In this document: one piece after another, positions 33,885 to 47,000 of the stretch
Numbering within the stretch: the first letter of the stretch is position 1
Layout of the letters: each line of letters begins with the position of its first letter
Assembly: GCA_002104905.1 (NCBI GenBank)
Contig: MCFE01000031.1
Coordinates: 62,001-126,000, forward strand
Length of the DNA stretch: 64,000 nt
From: Basidiobolus meristosporus CBS 931.73
Lineage: Eukaryota > Basidiobolomycota > Basidiobolomycetes > Basidiobolales > Basidiobolaceae
Direction of reading: 5' to 3'
Translations under genes and position numbers: made by a program
The notes under the pieces: generated by a model
Told to the model about the DNA's origin: nothing
The model's database searches: none
Seen by the model: the letters and a program-made list of their open reading frames with translations, nothing else

Positions 33885-35040
33885 GCACTTGCCACTTGTG
33901 TGCAAAAAGTTGACTACAAAAACACAAGTAGCCATACTACAAGTCAACAAAGATATAATTTTGGTGTACAAAGTGAACAGCTACCAATAACTTCAGCAGC
34001 ATTCCCTGAAAGTAGAAAACTGGGAGAAGATGATGCAACTGAGTTGAATCACTATGATCTGGACTATGACTCAGCTATATGTAGAGTTGGAAAGCCTAGA
34101 GTGACTAATCACAGAGGCCACAATAACTGTGAAAGAAGATAGTCATTATCAGTGCCAATAAAAATATACTGTATAAAAGAGTCCCACCTCAGACAAATCC
34201 AAGAAGAAAGAATTTTGTGAACATTTCCATCAGCAAGGGCATATCTCAAAGTAGTCCCCTTGGAGATGAAACTGGCACCAGCCAACAAGAGCTTTCAGCC
34301 ATATTAAAGACCTTGAATATACAAATGTCAACAATGAACCTGAAGAAGACTCATAACTCACCATCTATATGACCAGAACTTTAAGTGTGTGCATTGTTAC
34401 TTTGCAGGAAAAGTACCCCATATCTTGGACTAATAAGCTTTTGAACAAACTCAATGGCACCACCATATTCAGCAATATTGGCCTTATACCAGAATACAAG
34501 CAGAATAGGGTGAGACCTGAAGAAATCACTAAAACAGAATATGGTACCTTACTTGAACATTTTGAGTGCTTAGTTATTAGTGTAGGCCTCATTAATGCCC
34601 AATCAATATTAATGACCTTAATGGGGGCTGTTTTCCTGGAGTACCCACATAAGTTTAAGTTATCCACCAAGATGACAAATAAGTATACAGCAAGATAGAA
34701 GATGACCACTTGGAGCTTATCAAGGTGACCTTGATGATACTAAGAGTGCACAAGCTATAAGGCAGGTTAGATAAGTATGTGTTCATCAAGCAGCACATTA
34801 AATTTCTGGGACACATAGATACTAGCACTGTAGTAATCTTAGACCCAAAGAAAATTGCAGTTATCAGAGTCTGAAGCAGCCTCACAGCATATCAGAGCTC
34901 AGACCATATCTGATAGTTGTCAAGTCCTTTGCAAGTATTGCAGCCCTATTGACTGATATCCAAAGACAACACCATGAAGTGGGACATGGCTTGTGAGACT
35001 GTATTTAGATACTTTTGAAAGAACTTGCCTAACCTAACCC
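33885..35040 (+). pseudogene. G4: old Ty3/Gypsy relic (gag to RNase H)
   Basis: 34060-34140 matches the G gag (YDSAICRVGKPRVTNHRG against YDSAMIRVGKPTMTKQRG). 34430-34690 is a decayed RT ([15 protein letters not shown]-type segment reads NRVRPEEITKTEY; VISVGLINA for VMSFGLTNA). 34790-35030 matches RT/RNase H text of G1. Full of changes and clearly older than G1/G2. Confidence 0.65.
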
Positions 35041-35149
35041 TAAGTTGAATCCATTTTAGTCAAATCAATCAATGTAATGCTTAGCATGTTGGTACAACAG
35101 TGGTCCTAATTAACCACTGGTGTTGGTAGCAGATGCCCTGTGAAGAACT

Positions 35150-35517
35150 TGTTGTAATTCAAGAAGTGCTTCAATATTATATGTAATTGAGAGATAATGA
35201 GAACAGTTGAGCTATTGTCTATGAATAAAGAGGCTCAGTAATGATACCTTTGTAGAGGTTAAGCAATTGCAACACAAAGTAACAAGAGTTTTGCAATAGT
35301 CAGGGCCATCCTGTGCCAGAATCAAGGTTAATACCATATGATTAGTAAAAGTACCAACTTGTTCTTCACTATGCTGGCATAGCAATAAGAACATAAGTCT
35401 GAGAGAAAGTAGCAAAGCTAGAGCTGCAAATGAGTCCAATGGTGGCTAAGACCAATAAAGAACAGTAAAATACATTGTGAGCTGCTGAATGATATTAAAT
35501 AGTTCAGTATTTCAGCA
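35150..35517 (-). repeat. B LTR, minus orientation
   Basis: TGTTGTAATTCAAGAAG...TTTCAGCA, then CTCCTCCTC, the complement of a polypurine tract. Interior of the element is missing. Confidence 0.65.
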
Positions 35518-35559
35518 CTCCTCCTCAACAAAATAAGTTCCTGATACCAATCCCTCTCT

Positions 35560-36405
35560 GAGCCAATACTTAGTTATATGATGTATGTCAGGCTATTAGC
35601 TTAGGAATTAGTGTTGCAACATATTTGGGAGTTATTAACAATTATTGTAGTCCATGATATTAAGAAAATCTGCAACTTGTCCAAATCAGTTAAATTTGCC
35701 ACTTGTAGCTTTGAGATTCTGATAATACTGACTAAATAGCTACATATACATTGATCTGCATTGAGCATATATAATTTGATGCAACTCTACAAAACCGCAA
35801 GTGAATATTATGTAAATCTTGTTATTCTCCATTTCACTTCGAATATATCTCTATTATATATCAAAGGGCTGTGAGCCCCAAGCTTACTCAATCTTGTGTG
35901 TCTACTTTGCTTTAGTGCTGTCTCTTTATTTGGGACAATGAATGCCTTACCTACCTGAAGGTATGAAAGATAGAGATGTACTGCATTTACAATGGACTAC
36001 TAAGTGGGATACATCTTTAAAGAGAGAGAGTCCTTTGCCTTTGAAGAAGACACTGCGATAAGAGAAAGGCCATTTGTCAAGGAGTTCATGTAGGGCAAAT
36101 TTCAAATTATGAAATGTTCAGCATGAAGCTTTGCAAAAATGCACAATCCCAGCAAGGAGCTTAGATCAACAAGAGGCATACTTCATGATATGAGCATATT
36201 AACTCTTTCATTCTTAAAATCATAACATAAAGGAGCTATGTTGCAGTTCTACATCTCCCTGGGTGTGGATCTGATTATTTCAGTCAATGAAGTGCTTGTA
36301 TTCATACAGTGAGTCAGCATAAGTCTGTAGCTACTTCAAATGAAACTATGTGAAAATGTTTTGGAGCTGCCTACTGCCCTAGTTTAGAGCTTGATATGAA
36401 GTAAA
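35560..36405 (+). mobile_element. F2: diverged F relic
   Basis: LTR remains from about 35560 to 35868, a primer-binding-like GGGCTGTGAGCCCC at 35871, then sequence parallel to F1 31.0-31.45 kb ('tcaatgaagtgc', 'ctgccctagttt'). It ends where B6 gag begins. The interior similarity to F1 shows that the F interior is a conserved family sequence, not random filler. Confidence 0.6.
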
Positions 36406-36439
36406 TACATGAATATGCCTGACCATATTCTGATTGGCT

Positions 36440-36777
36440 CTGAATGTTTTCTCCAAGGATTCCTATGCTGCTTTGGCAATATATGAAGTAAGAATTTATC
36501 CAATGAAGGAATCTTGCACATTGATATATATGGCATTAAAAGCTTCCTCTCCTTGCCTTGACACTGTTCAACTTCTTCTGCTGTTCCTTTGGGCTCAACT
36601 TCCTTTCCTGTTACTATGTTCCAAAGCTTTCTTTCCTCAAAGTGGAACTAAATATTAATTCTCTAGGGATAGTAGTTTTTCCATCCAGCCATTCCATCAA
36701 AGGAAAAATGGATGTGTTATTCTGTATGCTGGTAGATGTCATCTTTGATCAAATCAAGGCAATCAGGGCCCATAGCC
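36440..36777 (-). pseudogene. B6: Copia gag N-terminal fragment and primer-binding site
   Basis: Minus-strand match to the first part of B1 gag (22680-22990). The tRNA site appears as GGGCCCATAGCC just before the LTR. Confidence 0.6.
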
Positions 36778-37517
36778 TGTTGCAATCTAAGAAGTGTTTT
36801 GAATATAAGATATAAATCTAAAAATAGAGACAATAGTAGAGAAGTTGTTTGATCATAAAGAAACTCAGAATCTATACCTTTGTATAAGTATAACAACTCT
36901 AACACTACTTGAGAAGAGCTTCTCAACACTCTGGAGCATTCTTTATCAGTTTCAAGGCTAATACATGATTTTAATAAAAGTGTTAATTTAATCTTGTGTT
37001 ACAAATCTTGGTATAAGACTTGTAGAGGAACAAGGAGTTTAGCTAGTATTATATCCTCTAAAACTTGAACTGATTTTTATTGAGGTTCCGGCAGCTCCTT
37101 ATATCCATTTTTGCCAGTTCAATTCCGACTAATTGTATTTCCTGATGTAGGTTGTGGCTGATGACTCTTTTGATTGCATCATCATCACCCTATAAGATCC
37201 TACTTGATATATCTACTTCTGTCTGATAATGATCTGCTGACTCCTCTGCTGACTAATGCTTCTGATTTGATAGATAACACTGATATACTGATAGGCTGAA
37301 CATATAACTTATTGATTTGACTAAGATCTGATCTAACCTAAACATTCAAGCAATTGATTATAACACTTGTCTATAGGGTAGTAGTCATATGATCATAGAT
37401 CTGAAGAAAGTGGCAAAGTTAGGGCTGTAAGTTAATCCTACAGTGACCAAAACTAGCCTAGAATTGATAAGTAAACTTTTTGCTGCTGAACAATACCAGA
37501 TAGTCTGATTTTCAATA
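36778..37517 (-). repeat. B6 5' LTR split by a G solo LTR
   Basis: B LTR pieces 36778-36996 and 37380-37517 flank the Gypsy solo LTR. Starts TGTTGCAATCTAAG; the other end is worn (TTTCAATA). Confidence 0.65.
36997..37375 (-). repeat. G solo LTR 1, 379 bp
   Basis: TGTTACAAATCTTGG...GATTATAACA with the 4-bp target duplication CTTG (36993-36996 and 37376-37379). TATA-like 'ccttatatcc' (rev. GGATATAAGG). Solo, no interior. Confidence 0.8.
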
Positions 37518-37524
37518 GAGACCT

Positions 37525-37626
37525 ATATACATCCCTCTGGCTCTCTTGCATCTGGTAAATCTCCCAGTTCCCACCTTTTTGCCCCAATCAGTGAATGGTT
37601 TTTTCCTTCATGGCTTGTTGCCTCAT
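37525..37626 (-). pseudogene. B fragment, start of reverse transcriptase
   Basis: Reverse complement matches the B1 stretch at 25800-25910 (QQAMPEEDQSLIKAK and W-E-L). Confidence 0.5.
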
Positions 37627-37635
37627 TATTAGCCG

Positions 37636-38006
37636 TAAAATAAGATCTATACAAAGCACTTATAGTGCCAGATAGTGCCAGTGGACCAAGATAGTGCCAT
37701 GCATTTTTCTGACATGTTACAAGCCTCAGGAGCTAGATTCAGAGTGCCATGGGTATTGAATACCTGATACATATCCTTAGTTCCTCTGTGCTCTTACACA
37801 TCCTGCACATCATTGGTCCTCAAAAAAATGTCAAAAAATGGAGTTTCTCCTGCATAAAAGGTGAAACACATGGGCTGCTTTGCATGAAGATACAGAGCTA
37901 TGTTTCACACTCTGTGGCCAAGTATAGGTTTACTTGGCCTCTCTGGCACACTATGGCATCATTTGTCACTCATGGCCCAATGTGGAACTATCCAACAGAC
38001 CAAGTG
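37636..38006. mobile_element. MITE-1 copy M4, one arm only
   Basis: Loop plus right arm of MITE-1, from 'cttatagtgccagatagtgc' to the mutated end CAACAGACCAAGTGT. The left arm is gone. Confidence 0.75.
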
Positions 38007-38009
38007 TAA

Positions 38010-41000
38010 TAACTTCTTAGTCCTAATTTCCCTCTGAGATTCTGATATTGTGGTCTAACCAATGGCTTTGTCAATATATATGCCGCCATTTTGTCAGTTG
38101 GCCAGTAAACTAACTCTACTAAGTTATTTTTTACAGCTTCCCTAACAAAGTGGTGTTGTAAATATATGTGCTTAGTTCTTGCAAGATTAGAGAGTTCCTA
38201 GCTAGCAAAATCCAACTTTAATTATTCTTGCAAATTTATGTATATTAATCTTAGTTAAAACCTAAGTCTTTGAATAATCTTTGTAGCTATATAGCCTCCT
38301 TAGTTGCTTGACAATCTGCCACATACTTAACTTCAGTTGTAGATAGGGCCACAGTTAGTTATTTCTTGCAATTCCAAGTAATAGCTGCACCAGCATATAG
38401 AAACAAACACCCAGTGATAGAGCATCTGTAACCCAGATCTATACCCAGGTCTGAATCACTATAACCATCAAAATGTTGCCTATTAGCTGCTCCAGAGTAT
38501 TGCAGTACCATACTTATAGTATCTTGGAGAAATCTGAGAGTCTGCTTAACTGCTGTATTTTGATCTGATCCATAATTCTGCATGAATTGACTGACTATTC
38601 CAACTGCCACTGCAACATCTGGATGTGTAGACACCATCAAGTACATCAGGCTACCAACCATTGATTGGTAATGAAAGTTCTGGCCCATAGATGAGCCGTT
38701 ATTACCCAAAACTGGCTAGGATTTACCCAATCTCATCATAATATCTATGGGGGGAGCTGCAGGTTAACAATTTTCCAACTTAAAGCATCTAAGAATATCT
38801 GTGATGTACTTGGAGTGATTCAGCATAACTTTCTGCATTGCTATATCAAGTTTGACTTCATTCCAGGAAAATAGCCCTATTTTCCAAGGTCTATCATCTC
38901 AAACTTACTGAAGAGATCTGATTTTAGCTGTTTAAGTGCCTCCTGGTTGCTTGTAGCTATGAATAGGTTGTCCACATAATGAACTAGGATGATCCCTGTC
39001 ATTTTGAGATGTTTTGCATATAGAGTGTGATCTGCAGTGCTATGAATAAGCCCAATCTCCTCCATATATGTGTCAATCTTGATATACCATGCTCTAGGTG
39101 CCTGCTTAAGCCCATACAGCAATTTTTTATGTCAATACACCTCATGATGCCCTTAGATCTATAAATGCTTTTGGTTGCTCCATATATATACTTTTTGCAA
39201 ATCCCTATTTAGAAAGACTGATTTGATGTGCATTTGGTATAAATCTTGTCTGTGTATAGCTGCCAGGGCTAGAACTGTCCTAATGGAGTTGAACTTGACA
39301 ACCACAGCAAGTGTTTCCTTTGTTACAAGTCTTGGTATAAGAGTTGTAGAGGAATATGAGTTTAGCTAGTGTTGTATTCACTAAAACTTGGACTGATTTT
39401 TATTGAGGTTCCAACAGCTCCTTAAATCATTTTGCCAGAGCAATTGCTGACTAATTGTCTTTCCTAATGTAGGTTGTGGCTCATTTAATTTGATCATTGT
39501 CACCTAATAAGATCCTGGTTAATACATCTATATCTGTCTGATAAGGATCAGCTGATTTATTTGCTGACTAATACCACTGATTTGATAGATAACATTGATA
39601 TACTGATAGGCTAAGCATACATCTAATTGATTGGACTAAAAACTGATCTAACTTAAACAATCAAGTGGTTGATCATAGCACCTTAAAGTCTAGTCCTTGG
39701 ATCTGGGAATAGCCTTTAGCCACCAATATAGCCTTGTACTTATCAATGGTACCAATTGAGATTATCCTTATCTTGTCAACCCATTTACATCCTATTGGCT
39801 TTCTCCCATTTGGTAAATCTACCAGTTCCCATATTTGTGCCTTGATCAGTGGTTGGTATTCCTGCTGCATTGCTTGTTGTCTCATTATAGCATCTGGACT
39901 TTGCATTGCCAGTTCCAGATACTGAGGTTTGGCACATAAAGCAAGATAAGATTCTTCATGATCATTGGATATCTGCCACCTGGATTCAGAGGTATTGTTT
40001 ATTCTGATAGATCTCCCAACTGGAATAATCAACCATGATCTGTAACTAGTAGAATTGTTCTGTATCTGGCTGAATTAGGTATGTATCTTTTTCATTAGTG
40101 TTAATTGCAGTATTAAGCAGCTGGCCAATGATTTAAGGGGCTTTCAGATCAGATTGTCCTCATACACAATGCCCCTGCTCTTGATCAGCTTTGAAACTTT
40201 GCCATCATACACTCTAAACCCTTTAGTAACCTCAAAATACCCAAAAAGTATCCCTTTTCTATTCTTTGGTTCCAATTTTCAATATTTTTTGTCAGTAAAG
40301 TGATAGAAAACATCACTGCCAATGATGCTGAGGTGCTGGAGGTCTGGTTTTTTGCCTATAAATGACTCTAAGGGTGAAGAGGCACAAAGCGCTATTGTTG
40401 GACATCTATTCAGGATATACTACAGTTACAACAGATTCAGCCCAAAACCTTTAGTTCATACCCTTGTCATGTAGCATAAGCCTTTCCATCTATACTACTG
40501 CTTTATTTGCATTTTCTGCTACTCCATTTGCTGTGGAGTTTGTGAAACAGTGGTCTGCTGAAGGATACCAGTAGATGTGCAGTATTTTACAAACTCCCTT
40601 GAGCAGTATTCCCCTCCATGGTCACTTCAAAGTACCTTCAATATGAGCCCAGTTTGTGTTTCTACTACATTTATACAGTGCTTCAATGTCTCCAAAGCCT
40701 CATCCTTTGTCTGCAGAAGGAACACCCATGTATATCTTGTCTTGTTATCAATAAATGTAATAATGTATTTCTTGGCACCAAAGAACATTGTTCTCCTGGG
40801 CCCATGTAAGTCTGAGTGCCCAATAGCCAATACTTTGGTGGTGTTAGTACCTCCTGAGCTCCTGAAATGTTACCTAGATTGTTTACCATACAAATATCCC
40901 ATACTGACACTCAATCTGATTGGAATTGAGTAATTTAAGCCTGAAAAAAGTTGATTCATCACCAATTGGCATGTTCTCTGTTCCCCTATGTGTCATAGCC

Positions 41001-42290
41001 TCCTATGCCATGTCTTCCAGTCAGTTTCATCAGTCTCAGCAATGTTTACACCCTCAGGTACAATGATCTTGAGTCATGACTTGTATATATTGTGATCTCT
41101 GATTCCCAAAGCTAATTATTGTCCATTTTCACTCATTATTGAGCAGCTGAGCAAAGTGAAAACAATCTTTAGACCCTGAGTAGTTGCTTTACTGACTGAG
41201 AGTAAGTTCTTAGCTGTTCCAAGCACATAGAGTATGTCAGTCAGTTTTGCTGTTGTTGCTCCTGAGATATAATTCATATATAGCTGTATAGACCCACTGG
41301 TGGTAGCTTCTAGTGCAGAGTTGTCTCCTAGATAAGACTTTCTTACGCAAACTGTCTTTTAGTTGCTGAGCCACTCCTTAGTATTGCGAATACGCTGTGA
41401 TGCTCCAGACACTATATACCATTCATGACTTTGGTTAGTTGCACACTCTTATACAGTTAAAAATCACTGCTCATCAGTAGTAATATGGTTTGCCTGCTCC
41501 AATTCCTGTTTTTTGTCTGCCTGTTTCTTCTTGTATTTTTTTGCCCAGTGTCCTGGCTCCTGACAGTAGTTACAGCAACCAGGTTGTCTTTGGTTTTGTT
41601 GCTTTCCCTTCTTTGCTGTGCACCTTTCTGAGCTGAATAATGCATTATCTTTATTTTATCTGCTTGAGCATCAGGTCAGAGTTCTTCATGCAAAAGTCTC
41701 ACTTTGACATAGTCTAAAGTCAGATTGCCTTTTCTGCTTGCAAAAGAAATATGAGTGGCTAATATGTGTCTGGTAAACTGCAAAGCAGAAGGGTTATCTA
41801 TTCTTCATCATCTACACCAGGAGTAGTACTGTAAAGCTCTCCTGCAAGCATCTCCATTTTGTCAATGAGCTGTAGCATGTCATCATCTGGTTCTCCCTCA
41901 TGTTGAAGAACTTTTATCCAGAGTAATACTTGCTTGATACTGACTTTGCTCCAAAGATCTTTGCGAAGGATTCCCATGCTGCTTTGGCAGTATTTGAAGC
42001 ATGCATTTGTCCAATGAAGGAATCTTGCACATTGATATATATGGCATTAAAAGCTTACTCTCCTTGTGTTGAAACTTTTCACCTTCTACTGCTGTTCCTT
42101 TGGGTTTAACTTCTCTTCCTCTTACTATATTCCAAAGCTTTCTTACCTCAAGGTGAATTTGCATCTTGACTCATCAAGTTCTGTAGTTCTTCCCATCAAA
42201 CCTCTCCTTTAGAGGGAAGATTTTTGTATTGTTCTGTTTGCTGGTTGATATCATCTTTAGAATAGATTAAGGCAATTGGGGCTCATAACA
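38010..42290 (-). pseudogene. B3: Copia gag-pol, minus strand, broken
   Basis: From RNase H at the left (38010-38720; YSDSDLG region) through RT (38877-40030), integrase (40520-40930), protease region (about 41330-41440) to gag (41457-42250) and the primer-binding site GGGGCTCATAACA at 42278-42290. The RT box again reads YVDN (codons on the minus strand, 38978-38967). A G solo LTR splits RT. Many stops. The 5' LTR follows at 42291; no 3' LTR is seen on the left, where M4 abuts. Confidence 0.75.
39321..39680 (-). repeat. G solo LTR 2, 360 bp
   Basis: TGTTACAAGTCTTGG...GATCATAGCA with perfect 4-bp target duplication CCTT (39317-39320 and 39681-39684), inserted in the RT of B3. Confidence 0.85.
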
Positions 42291-42597
42291 TGTTGCGACT
42301 TAAAAAGCGATTTGGATATAAGGAACTTGTGAAGAAATAGTGATGATAGTTGAACTGTTGTTTATTTATAAAGAAACTCAGTACTTATACCTTTATAAAG
42401 TAATGCAGCTGTAACACTAAGTAACAAGGGCTTCTCAACATCCAGGAGCATTTGGTAACAGATTCAGGGTTAGTACATAATGTTTGGTAAAAGTGCTAAC
42501 ATGATCTTGACAATAAGAGAGTAATCATAGGATCATAGATCTGAAGAAAGTGGCAACGTTAGGGCTGTAAATTAGTCCTACAGTGACCAAACTAAGT
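42291..42597 (-). repeat. B3 5' LTR, left piece
   Basis: TGTTGCGACTTAAAAAGC to 'cagtgaccaaactaag'. The rest of this LTR lies at 51244-51286 on the far side of the Gypsy block. Confidence 0.7.
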
Positions 42598-43796
42598 CTA
42601 TCATTATATTGGTATTATATATCAAATCAGTAGCATTAGTCAGCAAATGAATCAGCAGATCCTTATCAGACAGAAATAGATATACTGAGTAGAATCTCAT
42701 TGGGTAATGATGATGCAATTAAATGAGTCATCAGCTACAGCCTACATTAGGAAGTACAATTATTCATCAATTGATCTGGCAAAATGTATATAAGGAGCTG
42801 CTGGAACCTTAATAAAAATCAGTTCAAGTATTAGTGAATACAATACTGGCTGAACTCCCTATTCCTCTACAACTCTTATACCAAGACTTGTAATATTGGT
42901 AGCAGCAATAACCAGAAACCTCCATCCTGAAGAAAGAAGAAGCCTCCCTCAAGATGTCCAAAAATCAAGAATGGGAGAATCCTTTGCAGCAAATCCTGGC
43001 CTAGCAGCAACAGTTACTCCAAATCCTTAGCCTACAGTAACAAGGAGTAACTACCATGGCCAAAGCCAGCAAAACCCTGTCAAGAGCAACTCTAGTGTGA
43101 AGGTCAACCAGTACTATGGTGGAGTGAATGAAAACCTGGGAACTTGGCTTTTTCAGACTGAAGAAGCTTTCAAGGCTAAGTGAATTGCTCCAGAAAACAA
43201 GTTACATTATGCAGCCTTTTTGGATCAAGTTGAATACTATATTGATGGGTTGAAAGAAAGGACTTGTAGGGAAGTGAATTATCAAAAACCCCAGACTATT
43301 GAAGAAGCCATCAAGATTGCCATTCACTATGACTCAGCTATGATTAGAGTTGGGAAGCCCACCATGACTAAGCAGAGAGGCTACAATCACTATGAAAGAA
43401 GACAATCAGAAGCAGTGCCCATGGAAATTGATGCTATGCAGAAGAATCCTATCTCAGAAGAATGTTAGAAGAAAGGACTTTGCTTTAATTGCCACCAGCA
43501 GGAATATACTGCAAAGTACTGCTTCAGAGAAGAAATGGACACCAGCCATCAAGAACCTTTAACCATATTGAAGCCCTGGAGCATAGTAGCATGAATGATG
43601 AACTTGAAGAAGACTCAGAGCTCACCTTCCATATGACAGAGGAATACCTATCCCAGATGACCTGAAACTCAGGAGAGCTATTATACTTGAATGGAGTAAT
43701 CAATGGAGTGCGTACTAAGATCATGATTGACACAGGTGCATTGGAGGAGTACATATAGGAGCAATTTGCTCTGAAAACTGGAATCAACTCAGAACC
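42598..43796 (+). pseudogene. G1, left part: Gypsy 5' LTR remnant, gag and start of protease
   Basis: LTR remnant to 42895 (ends CTTGTAATA), then a site TTGGTAGCAGCAATAAC that resembles the complement of an initiator tRNA-Met 3' end. Gag follows (EYYIDGLKERTC at about 43229; CFNCHQQEYTAKYC knuckle, His changed, at about 43488) and then the protease start (IMIDTGALEEY at about 43720). It stops at 43796, where the truncated LTR of G2 begins. The same element continues at 48535. Confidence 0.7.
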
Positions 43797-44006
43797 TCAT
43801 TTGATTACATCATCATTACCCAATAAGATCCTACCTAATATGTATATTTCTGTCTGATACGGATCTGCTGATTCATCTGCTGACTAATGTTACTGAGTTG
43901 CTTAATAATACTGATATGCTGATAACCTAAGCAAAAAACTAGTTGATTTGACTAGAAACTGATCTAACTTAAATATTCAAGCAGCAGATCATAACACTCT
44001 CCCCTG

Positions 44007-47000
44007 CTAGAGTTGAGAGGGTTCTCCTGAATCTCTTTTCTTGTGATACCAATATCTTGATGGTTCAATATTATCAGCAAGTCTTGCAAGCTTGAGTCTG
44101 TCTCTATGCACTAAGTCTTCCTGGATATTGCCTTGTTTGTCCACTAGTTGGTAAGTTGCAAATGGACATTCTCTGATGATCTTGAATGGTCCTGTCCATT
44201 GTGGCTCAAACTTCTTCCAAGTGTTGTTTCTTAACAATACAAAGTTCCCAACTGTCAATGCTTCTGGTGCTATAGTCTTGTCAAATCTCTGCTTCATCTT
44301 TTCTGCACTTTAAGATACTTTGGTCTGTGCCTCTTGACATCTTTGTTCCAGTTGCTGGTGTCTACTTAGCTGACTGAGTTCATCTTCTAAGATGTTTGTA
44401 AGCTTTGGTTGTGTGAGATCTCCTGGAATCCTTGGTTTACATCCATACACTAAGTAAAATGGTGATTGTTGGGTGGTGTTGTGTACTCTGACTCTGCATG
44501 CAAAGAGTGCTTGGTCTATATACTCATCTCATCTACCTACAACTCCATTGGCATACTTGGTCAGCATTTTTCCGAATGATCCATTAAACCGTTCAGTGAC
44601 TCCATTTTTTCTGGGGTGATATGCCAAGGTTTTCAAGTGTTTGATCTTCTGCATTTCCAGGTAAGCTTCCAATGTCTTTGCCAAAAGGTTTGCACCTCTA
44701 TCAGATAGAATCTCCACAGTGCATCCAAACTTGATAAGGATTTCATGGTAGATAAACTTGCAACTTCTTGTTCACTGGCTATAGGTACAGCTTTAGCCAC
44801 TGGCCATTTTGTGGCATAGTCAATTGCTACTTGGATCCAATGGTTGCATATCCTTGTAGTTGGCAGTCTTCCAATAAAGTCAATTCCCCATCTTTCAAAT
44901 GGTCTAACAGGCTCCAATGGAAAGAGTTCAGCAATTCTCTGTGATTGGCCTTGGTTGATTTGGCAATTAGGGCATGTTTTCACTAGCTTCTCAATGTCAT
45001 GTTTCATTCTGGGCCACCATGCTCTGGCTTTCACAATACTATAGGTTCCTTCAATTCCAAGATGTCCATATCCATTGTGTAGCTTATGTATTAAATCCAG
45101 GCAAGCAACATAAGGGCAATAGGCAATAGGGCTTCCATCAACAACTTGGTAGAGTGTTTCATCCTGTACTACAAATTTGCTGGCTTCATCCCAGATTACC
45201 TTCTTGATATCTTCATCTACCTCATTAGGAATGACTTGGTCCTCCAAGTACTTTGGAAATAGGCTAGGCCAATCTGATTTATGCACCAAGCTGAGTTGTG
45301 CAACTTGATCTAATCTTGATAAGGCATCAGCAACCGTGTTGTTTTTTCCAGGGCAGTAGACAATCTCCAAGTCAAATTGCTGAATGTATTCACTGCATCT
45401 TGTCTTTCTTCTAGAGAGTACCTTCTGAGTGAATTCATACATGAGGGAGGCATGATCAGTCTTCACAGTGCATTTGGCTCCTTCAATATAGCATCTGCAT
45501 GTCTTCAAGCAGTGTATTGTAGCAAGCATCTCCTTCTCATGGACTGGATAGTTTTGTTCTGCTGAGTTCAGTTTCTTGGATTCAAAGGCAACAGGGTAGT
45601 CCTTACCCTTGTGTTCTTGGCTCAACACTCCACCAATTGCATAATCTGAAGCATCTGTGCACATAGTAAGCTCTTTTCTGAAGTCTGGTACTCTTAAGCT
45701 TGGCAGCTTAGCAAGTTTATTCTTGAGCATCTGGAAGGCAGTCTCACAAGCTATGTCCCACTTGTAGGTATTGTCTTTTTTGAGGATATCAGTTAAGGGG
45801 GCTGCAATACTTGCAAAGGACTTGACAAATCTCTGATAATAGGAAACCATTCCAAGGAATGACCTGAGCTCTGATATGCTATGGGGCTACTTCAGATTCT
45901 TGATTACTTCAACCTTCTTAGGGTTAAGGTTACTCCTGTGCTAGTCACTATGTGTCCCAGATATTCAACATGTTCCTTGAAGAGTTCACACTTGGCTAGC
46001 TTGCCATAGAGGTTGTTCTCTCTTAGCTTCTTCAAGACCTTTTTAATGTGCACCAAGTGATCCTCTTCTGTCTTGCTTTATATCAATATTTCATTTAGGT
46101 AGATTTTGACAAACTTGTCTAGGTACTCCTGGAAGACAGTCTGCATCATGGTCATGAATGTTGCTGGGGCATTGGTAAGGCCAAAACTCATGACTAAGTA
46201 CTTGTAATGTCCATATCTGGTCCTGAATGCTGTCTTAGGGATGTCTTCTGGCTTCACCCTAATCTGGTTGTATCCTGACATGAGGTCAATCTTCCTGAAT
46301 ATAGCGGCTCTATTAAGTTGGTCCAAGAGCTCATCAATCCAAGGTATGGGGTACTTATTCTTTGGACTAACTGAGTTGAGGGCTCTCTAGTCAATGCAAA
46401 TCCTAAGTGTTCCATCCTTCTTCTTCACACAAAGTACTGGTGCTCCCCAAGGTGACTTGTTGGGTCTGATATATCCTTGCTCCAGTAACTGATCTATTTG
46501 TCTCTTCATCTCTTCCAACTCCAATGGACTCATTCTGTAAGGTGTCTTACTCACTGAAGGGCTATCTCCTGTGTCAGTGGCATGATCCACATCTCTGACT
46601 GGTGGTAGGCTTACAAGTTCATCTGGAAATACATCTGAATACTCCTTCAAATGAGTCTGGACCTTCTGGGGTACTGGAGTCAAGGAATCCTTCTGTAAAA
46701 CCGCCATGAGGAACATCTGAATACCTTTTCTAAGCGCTCTACAGAACTGGGTCTTGCTAAGTTCACTTGTCTCACACATACTGGAATTGACCAAGTTAAA
46801 ATCCAGCCTGGCAGGTAATAGCTCATAGGTCTTGTTGTCTTTTTGGATCTGAGTAGCATGGATTCTCCAGTTGATTGATGGATTACGACAAAATAGCCGG
46901 GTTTTTCCAAGTACAAGGTCAAACTTGCAGTTCCCAAATATATAGGCCTGTAGATCTTCTTCATAGTCATTGATCTTCATCCTTACTAGCTGAGTAATAC

